Below are positions 27,374 to 36,889 of a stretch of DNA of 64,000 nt, in pieces; position 1 is the first letter of the stretch; the number at the start of each line of letters is the position of its first letter. The translations under genes and the position numbers were made by a program. Below the pieces are notes generated by a model that was not told the origin of the DNA, searched no databases, and saw only the letters and a program-made list of their open reading frames with translations. Origin of the DNA: Caulobacter sp. SL161 (GTDB lineage: Bacteria; Pseudomonadota; Alphaproteobacteria; Caulobacterales; Caulobacteraceae); contig NZ_JAPPRA010000001.1 of the NCBI RefSeq assembly GCF_026672375.1, positions 1,612,001 through 1,676,000 of the forward strand. The letters run 5' to 3'.

Positions 27374-30133
27374 CTACTTCCCGCTCACCGCCGGCCCGTA
27401 CAGCAGGCCGTTGAACAGGAACTTGAAGGTGCCCCACGACTGGGCGCGCTGGGTGATCTCGGGTCCGAAGGCGAAGAGCTTGCCCTTGCCCAGGGTGATG
27501 TCGAGCATCGCCGTCGAGCCCTTCAGCTTCTCCTGGCCGACGGCCCAGCCGCTGCGCAGGGGCTTGTCGCTGTCGAACCACGAGACCCGCGAAATCCCCT
27601 TGGCGTCACTCTTGATCGTGAAGGTCGGGCTGCGGTCGAAGAAGACGTCGACCTCTTCGCCCGCGCCGTAGGCCAGGGGCTGCTTGGGGTCGACCTTGGC
27701 TCGCAGCACCGCGCCGGGGATGTAGAGCTCGCGGTTCGAGAAGGCCTTGAGCTGGCCGTTCTCGACCTTGGCCGTGGCCACCTCGACCGGTGCGCCGAGC
27801 GCGGTGGCCAGACGCGTCGAGGCGCCGATGGCCACGACCGTGCCGCCGCCCTTCACGAACTCGGCGATCTTCGGCACCGTCTTCTCGTCGGTCACGCGGC
27901 CCAGCCACGACCGGTACTCGGCCGGAATGTCCTCAGGCTTCGGCTGGGGACCGCCACGACCCGCTCGGAACGGACCGCCCGCCGGAGCCGCCACGACACC
28001 GTCGGCGAAGACCAGCACGTCAAAGTCCTTGCCGATGTCGCCAGCGTCCAGGCGCTGCGGATAGACGACCTGGAAGGGGGCCTCGAACTGCTCGAACATC
28101 CAGCGGTTCCAGCCCGACGGCATCGAGCCGCCATAGACGTCGACCAGGCCCACGCGGATCGGCTTCAGCGCGATGGTCGCGCCCGAGGGCTTGGCGGCCA
28201 CGGCGAAGGCGTCGATCCCCAGGTCCTTGACGCCCTTGTCGATCACCGCCTTGGCGGCGGGCGAAGCCGGGACCCAGATGGCGCCGGGACCGAAGGTCGC
28301 GCCCCCGGCCTTGGCGCCGTTCTTCACCCACTGGACCTTGGCGCCGGCCTTCAGCAGGCGGTTGGTCAGGGTGAAGCTGGCGTTGGTCTCGTGGCTGATC
28401 AGCCAGCCGGCCGCGCCGGCCCCTTTGATCTGGCCGGGCTTGACCTTGATCAGGTCGGGCACGCGCTTGGTGGGAGCCTCGAAGGCGTCCAGCACGCGGT
28501 CGAACTTGACGCCCATCTGGTAGGCCAGGGTGTAGCCGGTGACGTCGTAGGGCGCCTTGGGCGGACCGCCGGGATACTCGGTGTCGTGCGGGTGGTCCTG
28601 CGGCTCGAACATGTCCATCACGTGCGGGCGATAGGCCTGGGCCGTGCGCACGACGTAGGAGCCGGCCGGATAGGTCTTGCCGGGCACGCTGAAGGCCTTG
28701 TCGGCCACCTCGACGTCGACACCCGCCTTGATCAGCGCGTTCAGGAAGGCGACCACGGTGGGCATGTCGGCCTGGTCGGCGGGCAGGATGAAGCCGCGCG
28801 GATCACGCTGCTCGGGCGCCTGCATAATGGTCTTGTAAAGCGACGGATCCGCCGATCCGCCGCGCGCGCCGGCCAGGGGCTTTTCCTTGCCGGCCGCGAT
28901 CAGCGCCTCGACCTTGGTCGGGGTGATCGTCCAGGTGTCGCGGCTGCCGCGCTTGATGCTGTTGTCGCCCATCTTCCAGATGTTGAACAGCAGGCGCTCG
29001 CGGTTGCGGGTGGCGTAGTCCAGCACCGAGCGGTTCAGGCTGGCCTGGTAGTCGAGCGTCTGCTGCAAGCGCCAGGTCTGCGGCGCGATCGGCGCGGGCC
29101 GGTCATTGCTGGGCAGTTGCACCTCGGGCACCAGATTGATCGTCGTCGGGGTCGGGCCGCCGGCGATCTCGGTGAGCAGGCCGATCGAATTGTGGAAATA
29201 GGCGATCGAGCGCTCCATCCCGTTGTGCCAGGTGGAGTAGGGGGCGGCGCTGCGCGCGCCGGTGCCGGGCTTGTCCTCGGCCACCAGGCGGCTGTGCATG
29301 GCCATGCCGACTTCCTGCAGCATGGTCATGACCAGCGGGTCGTAGTTGTGGTTGGCCGGATCGCGGAACGGCGGCACGAACACCACCATGCCGTTCGGCG
29401 CGGTCTGGTGCTGGTTGTAGACGATCTGCGGGAACCACTCGCGGAACAGTTGGCGGTTGATGTTGGTCGTCTCAGCCATGGCCGACATGAAGCTGTCGCG
29501 GTTGTTATCGTGGCCGATGTACTTGTGGTACAGGCGCGGTAGCGAGCCGAACTCCCGCTTCTTGGGGTCCTCGTGGCGCATGTACCAGTCGGAGATCATC
29601 TCCATCCCGTCGGGATTGTCGTGCGCGAACAGGATGATGCACTCGTCCAGGAACCGCAGGGTCTCGGCGTCCGTCGCGGTCAGCATCTGGTGGATAACCT
29701 GAAGCTGACCCTGCGAGGTCACAGTCTCGTTGGCGTGCAGGCCCGCGTCGATCCAGACCACGGCCTTGCCTTCTGCGGCCAGCTTGCGCGCCTCGGCCTC
29801 GCTGACGCCCTCGGCCTTGGCCAGCTTGCGGGCGATGGTCTTGTAGTGGTCCAGCTTGGCCAGGTTGGCGGGCGAGGAGACGATCGCCATCCACATCGAC
29901 CGGCCTTCCTCGCTCTTGCCCATGTCGACCAGCTTCATGCGGTCGGACTTGGCGGCGAGAGCCTTCAGATAGGCCTCATAGGCGGTGTAGTCGGCCAGGA
30001 AGTAGTCGCTGCCGATCGGTTGGGCGAAGGCCGTGGCGGGCGAGGGCAGGTCGGACGCGGTAGCTCCGCCCAGCACGCCAAAGGCCAGCACCACGCCAAG
30101 GGCCGCCCCGGCCATCACCGCATGTCGTTTCAT
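27374..30133 (-). CDS. Exported M14 zinc carboxypeptidase-family protein
   Basis: A 919-residue exported metallopeptidase. The signal peptide (MAGAALGVVLAFGVLGGATA) precedes the M14 domain with zinc ligands His133 and Glu136 (GLHANETVTS) and His242 (YNQHQTAPNG), and catalytic Glu322 (LLTEIAGG). All four are present. The C-terminal part (about 690-910, IRVGLVDVYGG...VLVFADGVV) looks like a class I glutamine-amidotransferase/DJ-1-like fold, seen in long M14 members. It should trim peptides in the periplasm or outside the cell. The true start is 30133 (MKRHAVMAG); the frame is open to 30544 but the extension is arginine-rich and precedes the signal peptide. Confidence 0.9.
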   Translation of the reverse strand: MKRHAVMAGAALGVVLAFGVLGGATASDLPSPATAFAQPIGSDYFLADYTAYEAYLKALAAKSDRMKLVDMGKSEEGRSMWMAIVSSPANLAKLDHYKTIARKLAKAEGVSEAEARKLAAEGKAVVWIDAGLHANETVTSQGQLQVIHQMLTATDAETLRFLDECIILFAHDNPDGMEMISDWYMRHEDPKKREFGSLPRLYHKYIGHDNNRDSFMSAMAETTNINRQLFREWFPQIVYNQHQTAPNGMVVFVPPFRDPANHNYDPLVMTMLQEVGMAMHSRLVAEDKPGTGARSAAPYSTWHNGMERSIAYFHNSIGLLTEIAGGPTPTTINLVPEVQLPSNDRPAPIAPQTWRLQQTLDYQASLNRSVLDYATRNRERLLFNIWKMGDNSIKRGSRDTWTITPTKVEALIAAGKEKPLAGARGGSADPSLYKTIMQAPEQRDPRGFILPADQADMPTVVAFLNALIKAGVDVEVADKAFSVPGKTYPAGSYVVRTAQAYRPHVMDMFEPQDHPHDTEYPGGPPKAPYDVTGYTLAYQMGVKFDRVLDAFEAPTKRVPDLIKVKPGQIKGAGAAGWLISHETNASFTLTNRLLKAGAKVQWVKNGAKAGGATFGPGAIWVPASPAAKAVIDKGVKDLGIDAFAVAAKPSGATIALKPIRVGLVDVYGGSMPSGWNRWMFEQFEAPFQVVYPQRLDAGDIGKDFDVLVFADGVVAAPAGGPFRAGRGGPQPKPEDIPAEYRSWLGRVTDEKTVPKIAEFVKGGGTVVAIGASTRLATALGAPVEVATAKVENGQLKAFSNRELYIPGAVLRAKVDPKQPLAYGAGEEVDVFFDRSPTFTIKSDAKGISRVSWFDSDKPLRSGWAVGQEKLKGSTAMLDITLGKGKLFAFGPEITQRAQSWGTFKFLFNGLLYGPAVSGK

Positions 30134-30303
30134 TGATCTCGCCCCATGAGCCCCCGGCGCGACCTTGTGCGCGCGCCTTCGCCTGACCGACGAAGGAGGA
30201 CCGGATTTCCGCCTGCGGAGCAACCGGCGGGCCAGCCCATTTTTTCGCTTGGAAACAGACGTTGCGGTCCTGCGGCTCAGCGGGCCGGTGCGGAAACCGA
30301 CAT

Positions 30304-31065
30304 CTAGATCGCCGAGCGGCGCGCCAGTTCCGTGCGGCGCGCGGCCACCTCGCTGCGGGCGCGTTCGAGCGCGTCGATCTCGGTGGCGGTCAGCAGGTTG
30401 TCGATCACCCGGCCCAGGTGTTCGCGCATGGCGTTGCGGGCGCCTGCGGGATTGCGTTCCTTCAAGGCCAGCAGGATCTCCTGGTGGTCGTCGATCAGGG
30501 GGCGCACACCCACCTGCCGGGCGCGCTCCAGCATGGCGCGGCACAGCGGCGACTTGTACCGCAGGTCCCAGAGGTTCTCGACCACGGTGACCAGCGCGCT
30601 GTTGCGGCTGGCCTGGGCGATGGTCACGTGGAAGCGGCGATCGGCGCGCTCGCCGCGGACGTTGTTGTCGTTCTCGGCGACCATCTCGTCCATGATCGCG
30701 GCCAACTCGGTCAGTTCACTGTCGGTGATGGTGGCGGCGGCCAGGGCCGCGACCTCGCCCTCGATCAGGCGGCGAGCCTCGGTCAGCTCGAAGGCGCCGA
30801 TGTCGAGCTCGGGCGCCGGGGTCTCGGGACGCGGCGCGTCGGTGACATAGACGCCCGAGCCGTGGCGGGCCTCGACCAGGCCGCGGATCTCGAGCGCGAT
30901 CATCGCCTCGCGCACGGTGGGGCGGCTGACCTTGAAGTCTTCTGCCAGATCGCGTTCCGACGGCAGGCGCTGGCCGGGCTTGTGGGTTCCATCGCGAATA
31001 GCGTCAGCGATGGCGTTTGCGACCTGCTGGTAGAGTTTCTTGGTTTCGGCCGTCGATGTCGTCAT
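30304..31065 (-). CDS. GntR-family regulator, FadR/FCD type
   Basis: A 253-residue regulator. The winged helix (YQQVANAIADAIRDGTHKPGQRLPSERDLAEDFKVSRPTVREAM) is followed by an all-helical FCD ligand domain with the metal-site pattern of this group (RRFHVTIAQASRN...LIDDHQEILLAL). FCD regulators usually sense sugar acids or organic acids. A 170-base gap separates it from the M14 gene on the same strand, so shared regulation is possible but not shown. A CCAACG-CAA-CGTTGG palindrome lies just upstream of its start (31081-31095). Confidence 0.9.
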   Translation of the reverse strand: MTTSTAETKKLYQQVANAIADAIRDGTHKPGQRLPSERDLAEDFKVSRPTVREAMIALEIRGLVEARHGSGVYVTDAPRPETPAPELDIGAFELTEARRLIEGEVAALAAATITDSELTELAAIMDEMVAENDNNVRGERADRRFHVTIAQASRNSALVTVVENLWDLRYKSPLCRAMLERARQVGVRPLIDDHQEILLALKERNPAGARNAMREHLGRVIDNLLTATEIDALERARSEVAARRTELARRSAI

Positions 31066-31080
31066 GTGTCCGCGATCCCA

Positions 31081-31095
31081 CCAACGCAACGTTGG
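31081..31095. promoter_or_regulatory. Candidate operator upstream of the GntR gene
   Basis: CCAACG and CGTTGG are exact inverted repeats around CAA, 16 bases upstream of the GntR start. The position suits autoregulation. The spacing is not the usual GT-N3-AC of FCD regulators, so this is tentative. Confidence 0.35.
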
Positions 31096-31171
31096 CGCAC
31101 GCGAATCCTATTGTATGACCGGGCGTGGCGCCACCGTCGGCGCGCTCGGCTCACGCCCGGCCGTCACAGGA

Positions 31172-31561
31172 TCAGGCCGGACCTACCCGGAATGCGCACA
31201 GCTTGTTGCCGTCGAGGTCGCGGAAATAGGCGGCGTAGAAGGCCTGGGGGCCGTCATCGCCGCGCACGCCTGGGGCGCCTTCGCACTGGGCGCCCAGGCT
31301 GATGGCCTTCCCGTACAGCGCATCGACCTTGGCGCGCTCGTCAACCACCAGGGCGATCATCGTGCCGTTGCCGAAGGTGGCCGCTTCGCCATTGTAGGGC
31401 TTGCCCACGCCGAACATCGGCTTGGTCCAATCGGCGCCCCAGGCGCAGCCGCCGGTCGGAAACTCCATCAGGCGCTTGACCCCGATCGCGGCGAACAGAT
31501 CGTCGTAGAACGCCTTGGCCTTGTCCAGGTCGTTGCTGCCCACCAGGGTGTAACCGATCAT
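31172..31561 (-). CDS. VOC (glyoxalase-fold) family protein
   Basis: A 129-residue single-unit vicinal-oxygen-chelate protein (MIGYTLVGSNDLDKAKAFYDDLF...YAAYFRDLDGNKLCAF). The fold supports metal-dependent enzymes such as glyoxalase I and dioxygenases, and also drug-binding proteins. The conserved D-x-D-G-N-K end and a glutamate-containing middle are seen, but not enough to name a reaction. The ATG at 31561 is used; a longer open frame to 32353 merely runs antisense to the GH43 relic. Confidence 0.85.
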   Translation of the reverse strand: MIGYTLVGSNDLDKAKAFYDDLFAAIGVKRLMEFPTGGCAWGADWTKPMFGVGKPYNGEAATFGNGTMIALVVDERAKVDALYGKAISLGAQCEGAPGVRGDDGPQAFYAAYFRDLDGNKLCAFRVGPA

Positions 31562-31663
31562 GCCGTTTCCTCCATCGCGTCGCGTTGCTGGAGAGTGATC
31601 CAGGCGAGGCTTTGCGGCCACAGGAATTTGCGCGCTTGAACCGAGGTGCGTCCGGGCTGATGA

Positions 31664-32365
31664 TGGCTGGTCGGTGTTCGGCCGGGCGCGGGCCTGGTCA
31701 ATCAACCCTGGCCGACCACGCCGGTTCGAGAGGACTTCGACGGGACCACGCTGCCGATCGACTTCCAGTGGCTGCGGACCCCTTATCCGGAGGCGATCTT
31801 CAGCCTGACCGCTCGGCCCGGGTTTCTGCGCCTCTATGGGCGCGAGAGCCTGGGCAGTGTCTTCACCCAGGCTCTGGTGGCGCGACGCCAGCAGGCGCAC
31901 TGCTATTCGGCGGCGACGCGCCTGGACTTCGAGCCCGCCCACTTCCAGCAGGCGGTGGGTCTGGTCTGCTACTACAACGGCTCCAAGCTGCACTATCTGC
32001 ACGTCACCCACGACGATGAGGCGGGCAAGCATCTGCGGGTCATGACCTGCACGCCCGACAGCCCCCAGGCCGACAGCTTCACGACGCCGATCCCGTTGGG
32101 GGCGGGGCCGGTCGACCTGTGCGTCGAGGTCGATTTCGAGCGGCTGCGCTTTGGCTTCAGCCAAGCGGGCGGCGACTGGCGCTGGCTGCCTGAGGTGTTT
32201 GACGCCTCGATCCTCTCCGACGAGGCCACCGCGCCGGGCGCGCCCAATTTCACCGGCGCTTTCGTGGGAATGGCGTGCCAGGACATGTCGGGCATGGCCA
32301 CGGCGGCGGATTTCGATTGGTTCGACTATCAGGAGCGCGACTACGTCGCGCAATGGCCCGCCTGA
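31664..32365 (+). pseudogene. GH43 beta-xylosidase C-terminal domain relic
   Basis: About 230 codons open from just after a TGA at 31661, with no start codon or ribosome binding site in place. The translation (PWPTTPVREDFDGTTLPIDFQWLRTPYPEAIFSL in pieces, then RLYGRESLGS, LVARRQQ, FEPAHFQQAVGLVCYYNG, CVEVDFERLRFGF, GAFVGMACQDMSG) is the beta-sandwich 'C200' domain that ends GH43 beta-xylosidases. The catalytic five-bladed propeller, normally about 320 residues upstream, is absent; the VOC gene occupies that side. The gene was therefore truncated, probably by deletion. A fresh ATG/GTG start near 31877 could express a piece, but with no catalytic function. Confidence 0.85.
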
Positions 32366-32500
32366 TCAGAAGGGCAGATGCGTCAGTCGCAACGCGTTGA
32401 CCAGTCCCATCCACAGATACAGCGTCAGCGCCACCGGCAGCAGGCGCCGCATCAGGAAGCCGCTGAGGTCAAAGCTTTGCGCGAAATCGGTGGGAAGCAT
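32366..32500 (-). CDS. Possible 44-residue small membrane protein
   Basis: ATG 32498-32500 to stop 32366-32368. The peptide MLPTDFAQSFDLSGFLMRRL continues into one hydrophobic helix (LLPVALTLYLWMGLVNAL). The basic residues before the helix fit an inner-membrane anchor. No good ribosome binding site is seen, and the gene abuts the stop of the GH43 relic. It may be a real small protein or chance. Confidence 0.35.
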   Translation of the reverse strand: MLPTDFAQSFDLSGFLMRRLLPVALTLYLWMGLVNALRLTHLPF

Positions 32501-33003
32501 GATCGCGGCTTATGTGCTCGGGTTCGAACGGGCGGGTCAAGGGCTCAGGAAAGACAGACAGGACGCTGAACGAATATCCAAGCCGCACCTTTGGCCGGGA
32601 GACGCGATGGCATGGGCCGGAAAGAGAACCGGCTGACCCGACCCGAGGGATGTCGTCAGCCGGTTCCACATAAAGGTGTCGGACGCGGTGGGGTGCGCCG
32701 AGTAGGCGACACATCCAACGAGTCAGGCCGCATAGCAACGCTCCGCACCGGTCACAGGACTGCGACAAACCGGCGCAGGCGCCGCTCTTTTGGGCATTTG
32801 TGCCCTGAAGTGACGGAAACCGGTGTCGCAATCGCGGTGGGAGGGGTTTTCCTCCACCCGTCCATGTCGATCATGAACGCGGCGCGGCTGCGAATATCGG
32901 CCGGCGAGGCGCCGACCAACAGGCCGATCCGACCCCGGATCGCGCGCCATGTCGACGCCCTCAAGCGGGTGCGGCGGCGTGGGGATCACGCTGCGGCTGG
33001 GGA
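32501..33003. other. Intergenic region with strong stem-loops
   Basis: No convincing gene. It contains a 12-base-pair perfect inverted repeat (32626-32666) and weaker hairpins (GGGCATTTGTGCCC near 32798; GGTGGGAGG with CCTCCACC near 32840). Confidence 0.5.
32626..32666. ncRNA. Strong stem-loop, possible sRNA or terminator
   Basis: GAACCGGCTGAC (32626-32637) and GTCAGCCGGTTC (32655-32666) are perfect 12-base arms around a 17-base loop. On the minus strand it is followed by TCTTTCC. It lies far from any gene stop. It could terminate an unseen leftward RNA or be a structured small RNA; I cannot decide. Confidence 0.3.
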
Positions 33004-33040
33004 CAAAAGAAAAGCGGCCCGATCGGGTGATCGGGCCGCT
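33004..33040 (-). terminator. Terminator of the TBDR at 33064
   Basis: A 12-base-pair stem, AGCGGCCCGATC (33013-33024) with GATCGGGCCGCT (33029-33040), has a GGGT loop. On the minus strand it is followed by UUUUCUUUUG. It is 24 bases past the receptor stop. Confidence 0.9.
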
Positions 33041-33063
33041 CGTCTCTGGCTTGTCGCGAGACC

Positions 33064-35559
33064 TTAGAAGGACTTGCGGACCGTCACGCCGTAGGTGCGC
33101 GGGGCGTTCGGATAGCCGCTGTAGCTGCCGTCCTGGGCCACGGTCGGGAAGGTCGAGATCAGACCATCGTCGTTGGTCAGGTTGCGCGCCCACAACATGA
33201 CTTCGAGCTCCTTGGCGGTGTTGGTCACGCCGACGCTGGCGTTGACCAGGTTCTGACCCCAGGTGGACAGGTCCGGCGGGGTGGTTTCGGTCAGCTGCGT
33301 CTTGCTGGTGTAGTCATACTCGACGCGCGCATAGGCCTCGTAGTCGCCGAACGAATGGTTGACGGTCGCCGAGGTCGAGAACGTCCACTTCGGGATACCG
33401 GCCGGAGCATCGCCCGTCAGGTCGCGGAAGTTCGGACGGCGGCCGGTGGTCGGATCGACCGGGCAGCGCACGGTGTCGTAGTTCACGCAGGCCGCGCCGG
33501 TGAAGCTGTCATACTTCGGGTCGAGGTAGGTGACCGCGGCCGTCAGGTTCAACCAGCCGGTCGGGCGCCAGGCGCTGTCGATTTCGAAGCCACGAACCGA
33601 CTCCTCACCGGCGTTGACCAGGCTGTAGCCCAGGCCCGTGAAGGCGTTGGACTGGAAGCCCTTGATCGACTGCTTGAACACCGCGAGGTTGGCGTAGCCG
33701 CCCGGGAAGTTGGCCTTCACGCCGGCTTCCAGAACGTCGACGTCTTCGGGGTTGGCGCTGCGGCCGACGCCGTTGGCGTTCGGCGGACGGCTGTCCGACG
33801 ACAGGTTATAGGCGCCGGCCTTCCAGCCCGTGGAGTAGCTGACATAGGCGTTGACGGCGCCGAAGTCGTAGGCCGCGCGGATGGCGTAGGTGATCTTGTC
33901 ACCCTTCAGCTGGCCGGACTCGGTGGCGTTCGGATAGTTCACCGGACCATGGTTGGTGGTGTTGCCGTAGAAGAACTGCAGCGCGCCCAGAGCGCTGTAG
34001 ATGTTGCCCGGCAGGCCCAGAGCCGTGAACTGCGGCACCGCGCCGAGGTTCAGCGACGAGAAGGGGTCACGCAGGGTGACGAACGACTTGGCCTTCTTGC
34101 TGTCCTTCAGATAGGCCAGACCGCCCGTCAGGGTCAGGTTTTCGGTGACCTCATAGTCGAACTGGCTGAACAGCGACACCGAGCGCTGGTTCATCTTGTA
34201 GTAGTCGTCGATGCCTTGGCCGGCCTGGAAGTAGGTGGCGCCCGGACGGATCGACGGCGTCACGAGGCTCTGCAGGAACTCGATCGCGTAGAGGTTCGAA
34301 CGACCGGTCAGGGCCGGGCGCAGCGTCGCGGGCAGGGCGCCGAGCAGGGTGGCCGGAACCGCGCCGGACAGGACGTCGGCATAGGCGCGGATGTCCGTGC
34401 CGTAGCTGACGGTGCGGCCGGTATCCAGGCGCTCGTCCTGGAAGAAGCCGCCGACCAGCCAGTTGAACGGACCTTCGCTGCTCGAAGCCAGGCGGATTTC
34501 CTGGGTGAACGTCTTGATCTCGTTGGCGGTGCGGTTGTTGGAGATGTCGGCGCCGGTGAAATCGATGTCCTGGAACGACGCGTTCTTCTGTTTGCGATAG
34601 GCCGTGATCGCGGTCAGCTTGGCGAAGCTGAGGTCATAGTCGATCTGACCCGAGAAGCCGCGGCCCGACAGGTCGTTCTGCGGATCGGTGTTGAAGATCA
34701 CGTCGCGCTCGAAGACCTTGGTCGTGTCGCTGATCGGCTTACGCAGAACGCCGCCGATGGCCAGGGTGGCGGGGCCGTTGAGGATCGAGCTGACGCCGCA
34801 GCAGCGTTCGGAGATCTCGTTGTAGTCGGCGATGAAGCGCATCGACAGCTTGTCGGTGGGCTCGATCAGCAGGTCGCCGCGCACCGACCAGCGGTTACGG
34901 TTGTTGACGTCGCTGCCGGTGGTCAGGTTGGTGAACAGGCCGTCGCGCTTGTTGTAGCTGCCCGAGACGCGCACGGCGACGGTGTCGCTCAGCGGACCGG
35001 TGATCGTGCCCCGCAGCTGCTGGGCGTTGAAGTTGCCGTAGGTGCCCTCGATCTTGCCGCCGAAATCGTACTGCGGCTTCTTGGTGACGATGCTGATCGC
35101 GCCGGCCGACACGTTCTTGCCGAACAGGGTCGACTGCGGGCCGCGCAGCACTTCGATGCGTTCCACTTCCGGCAGGTCGTCCAGGGCCGCGGCCGAGCGC
35201 GAGCGATAGACGCCGTCGATGAACACGCCCACCGAGCTTTCGATGCCGTCGTTGCCGTTGCCGTTGCCGAAGCCGCGGATCACGAAGTTCGTCTGACCGG
35301 TGGCGTTGAACTGCGAGACCTTCAGCGACGGAACCACCGACTGCAGGTCGATCAGGTCGCGCACCTGGGCGCGTTCGATCGTCTGTTGACCGGTGACGGC
35401 GACCGAGATCGGCACGTCCTGCAGCGTCTGTTCCCGCTTGGTGGCGGTGACGACGATTTCGGCGACGGAGTTATCGGGCGTGGACTGGCTCTGGGCCAGG
35501 GCGGGCGAAGCGATGGCGAGCGCCAGGGCCGACACCCCCAGCAGGTGGACGTTTCTCAT
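33064..35559 (-). CDS. TonB-dependent receptor
   Basis: An 831-residue outer-membrane receptor. It has a signal peptide (LGVSALALAIASPALAQ), a TonB-box-like AEIVVTATKREQ and a plug with DVPISVAVTGQQTIERAQVRDLIDLQSVVPSL. The VLRGPQSTLFGKNVSAGAISIVTKKP segment belongs to the siderophore/cobalamin-like sphingomonad-caulobacter subfamily. The barrel ends YGVTVRKSF, with the terminal Phe. GGGAG sits 6 bases before the ATG. It is divergent from a TetR regulator, and the shared spacer has a perfect 20-base operator, so TetR control is likely. The ligand is unknown. Confidence 0.93.
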   Translation of the reverse strand: MRNVHLLGVSALALAIASPALAQSQSTPDNSVAEIVVTATKREQTLQDVPISVAVTGQQTIERAQVRDLIDLQSVVPSLKVSQFNATGQTNFVIRGFGNGNGNDGIESSVGVFIDGVYRSRSAAALDDLPEVERIEVLRGPQSTLFGKNVSAGAISIVTKKPQYDFGGKIEGTYGNFNAQQLRGTITGPLSDTVAVRVSGSYNKRDGLFTNLTTGSDVNNRNRWSVRGDLLIEPTDKLSMRFIADYNEISERCCGVSSILNGPATLAIGGVLRKPISDTTKVFERDVIFNTDPQNDLSGRGFSGQIDYDLSFAKLTAITAYRKQKNASFQDIDFTGADISNNRTANEIKTFTQEIRLASSSEGPFNWLVGGFFQDERLDTGRTVSYGTDIRAYADVLSGAVPATLLGALPATLRPALTGRSNLYAIEFLQSLVTPSIRPGATYFQAGQGIDDYYKMNQRSVSLFSQFDYEVTENLTLTGGLAYLKDSKKAKSFVTLRDPFSSLNLGAVPQFTALGLPGNIYSALGALQFFYGNTTNHGPVNYPNATESGQLKGDKITYAIRAAYDFGAVNAYVSYSTGWKAGAYNLSSDSRPPNANGVGRSANPEDVDVLEAGVKANFPGGYANLAVFKQSIKGFQSNAFTGLGYSLVNAGEESVRGFEIDSAWRPTGWLNLTAAVTYLDPKYDSFTGAACVNYDTVRCPVDPTTGRRPNFRDLTGDAPAGIPKWTFSTSATVNHSFGDYEAYARVEYDYTSKTQLTETTPPDLSTWGQNLVNASVGVTNTAKELEVMLWARNLTNDDGLISTFPTVAQDGSYSGYPNAPRTYGVTVRKSF

Positions 35560-35920
35560 GAGATACTCCCTGATTTTTTATTATCTGCCGCACGGCTTCC
35601 CATCCCGCCTCGAGCAACTGCGGGTTTCTTTTGGGGAAGGGTGAGCGTGTTGACGTTGGGGAAGGGCGATCCTGACCAACCGAGCGCACCGTTCAAGACG
35701 GTCGCCTTGGCTTGGCCGTGGATGAGGACGCTTTGCGTCATGTTATCGCCCCAGCACGCGCGAGCTTGCATCCCGCGCGTTGCAGATCGGAACTTAACAT
35801 GGTCTCGATATTCTAACGCAAGTTAGAATTTATCGGATTGATCCCCGACGCGTTACAGCGGAGGTTGGATATCGATGTTCAGCTGGCGCAGAACCGGCGG
35901 CGTCGCGGAGGAGAGCGCGG
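35560..35920. other. Divergent promoter region, TBDR/TetR
   Basis: About 360 bases with no supported gene. It contains the perfect TetR-type palindrome at 35810-35829 and the ribosome binding sites of both flanking genes. Confidence 0.6.
35810..35829. promoter_or_regulatory. Perfect palindromic operator, likely for the adjacent TetR
   Basis: ATTCTAAC (35810-35817) and GTTAGAAT (35822-35829) are exact inverted repeats around GCAA. Size, symmetry and AT content fit a TetR-family operator. It lies about 90 bases before the TetR start and 250 bases before the divergent receptor. Confidence 0.75.
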
Positions 35921-36553
35921 TTGTCGAAGGGCGGAGACCCTGGCCTCCTGACCGACGAGGTCAGGCCGCTGGCGCAGAGCCAGAAGTCGATGAAGAAGCG
36001 CGAGGAGATCCTGCGCGCGGCCATCAAGATCATCAACACCAAGGGTTTCGCGGCGGCCACCATGACCGAGATCGCCGCGGCGATCGATCTGCGCGATGCG
36101 GCGCTCTACTACTACTTCCCGAACAAGCAGGCGCTCGCCTATGCCGGCCACCAGCGCTCGCTCGAGCGTTTCGAGGCCATCCTGATCGCCGTCGAGGCGG
36201 GGGGCGGGACGGGGCTTTGCAAGCTGCGACGGTTCCTGCACGCCGTGCTGGAGGACGGGGTCGTCAATGGCCCGCAGCTCTATTTCGGCGACCATTCCTA
36301 TCTGGACGCGGCGCAGCAGCGCGCGATCGACACATGGACCGTGCGCTTGGCCAAGCGATTGGAGCGGTTCCTCGAGGAGGGCATGGCCGACGGCACCATC
36401 GCGACCTGCGAGCCGCGGCTGGTCGTGCAGCTTCTGGTCGGCATGCTGATCTGGCTGACCAAGTGGACGCCGACGACGCCGGGTCTGACCAACGAGCGCC
36501 TGCTCGAAGCGATCGAGACCACGGCCCTGTCTGGCCTGGCCAAGCCTAGCTGA
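35921..36553 (+). CDS. TetR-family transcriptional regulator
   Basis: A 210-residue repressor. The HTH region ([47 protein letters not shown], about 26-71) is intact and is followed by a helical ligand domain. It probably starts at TTG 35921, where GGAGGAG lies 7 bases upstream. An upstream ATG at 35875 belongs to another frame. Its operator candidate is at 35810-35829 and its divergent neighbour is a TBDR. The effector is not known. The 3' end overlaps the convergent YjbR gene by 8 bases. Confidence 0.9.
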   Translation: MSKGGDPGLLTDEVRPLAQSQKSMKKREEILRAAIKIINTKGFAAATMTEIAAAIDLRDAALYYYFPNKQALAYAGHQRSLERFEAILIAVEAGGGTGLCKLRRFLHAVLEDGVVNGPQLYFGDHSYLDAAQQRAIDTWTVRLAKRLERFLEEGMADGTIATCEPRLVVQLLVGMLIWLTKWTPTTPGLTNERLLEAIETTALSGLAKPS

Positions 36554-36889
36554 TCCCGAGCGCGGCTTTCGTCTTGCGAGTCAGATTCGACGCCACCAGG
36601 CCATGGGCGGTTGTCAGCCAATCGGCGACTTCCCCATCGTCTTCGGCGCTCATGTCTGCGAACCAGACCCATTGGGCCCGCGCGAGATAGGGCGCGGGCT
36701 TGGCGCGACCCGACTCGGTCAGGACCTCGAAGGCGACGTCCGAAGCCTTGAACGAGAAACTGTCGCCGGCCGCCCTGCGCACAGCGAACATCTTGTCCGC
36801 CACCTTGAAGACGTGATTGTCGCCCCACTGGATCGAAAGGGTGGCGCCCGGCAGGGCCAGGCACGCCTTGTCGAACGCCTCGGGCGTCA

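Noticed and set aside
30134..30544. N-terminal extension of the M14 peptidase frame
   Set aside because: Arg/Pro-rich and placed before a clear signal peptide, so translation must start at 30133.
31172..32353. 393-codon minus-strand frame that would extend the VOC protein upstream
   Set aside because: The VOC fold starts at the ATG at 31561; the extension is antisense to the GH43 relic and is not protein-like.
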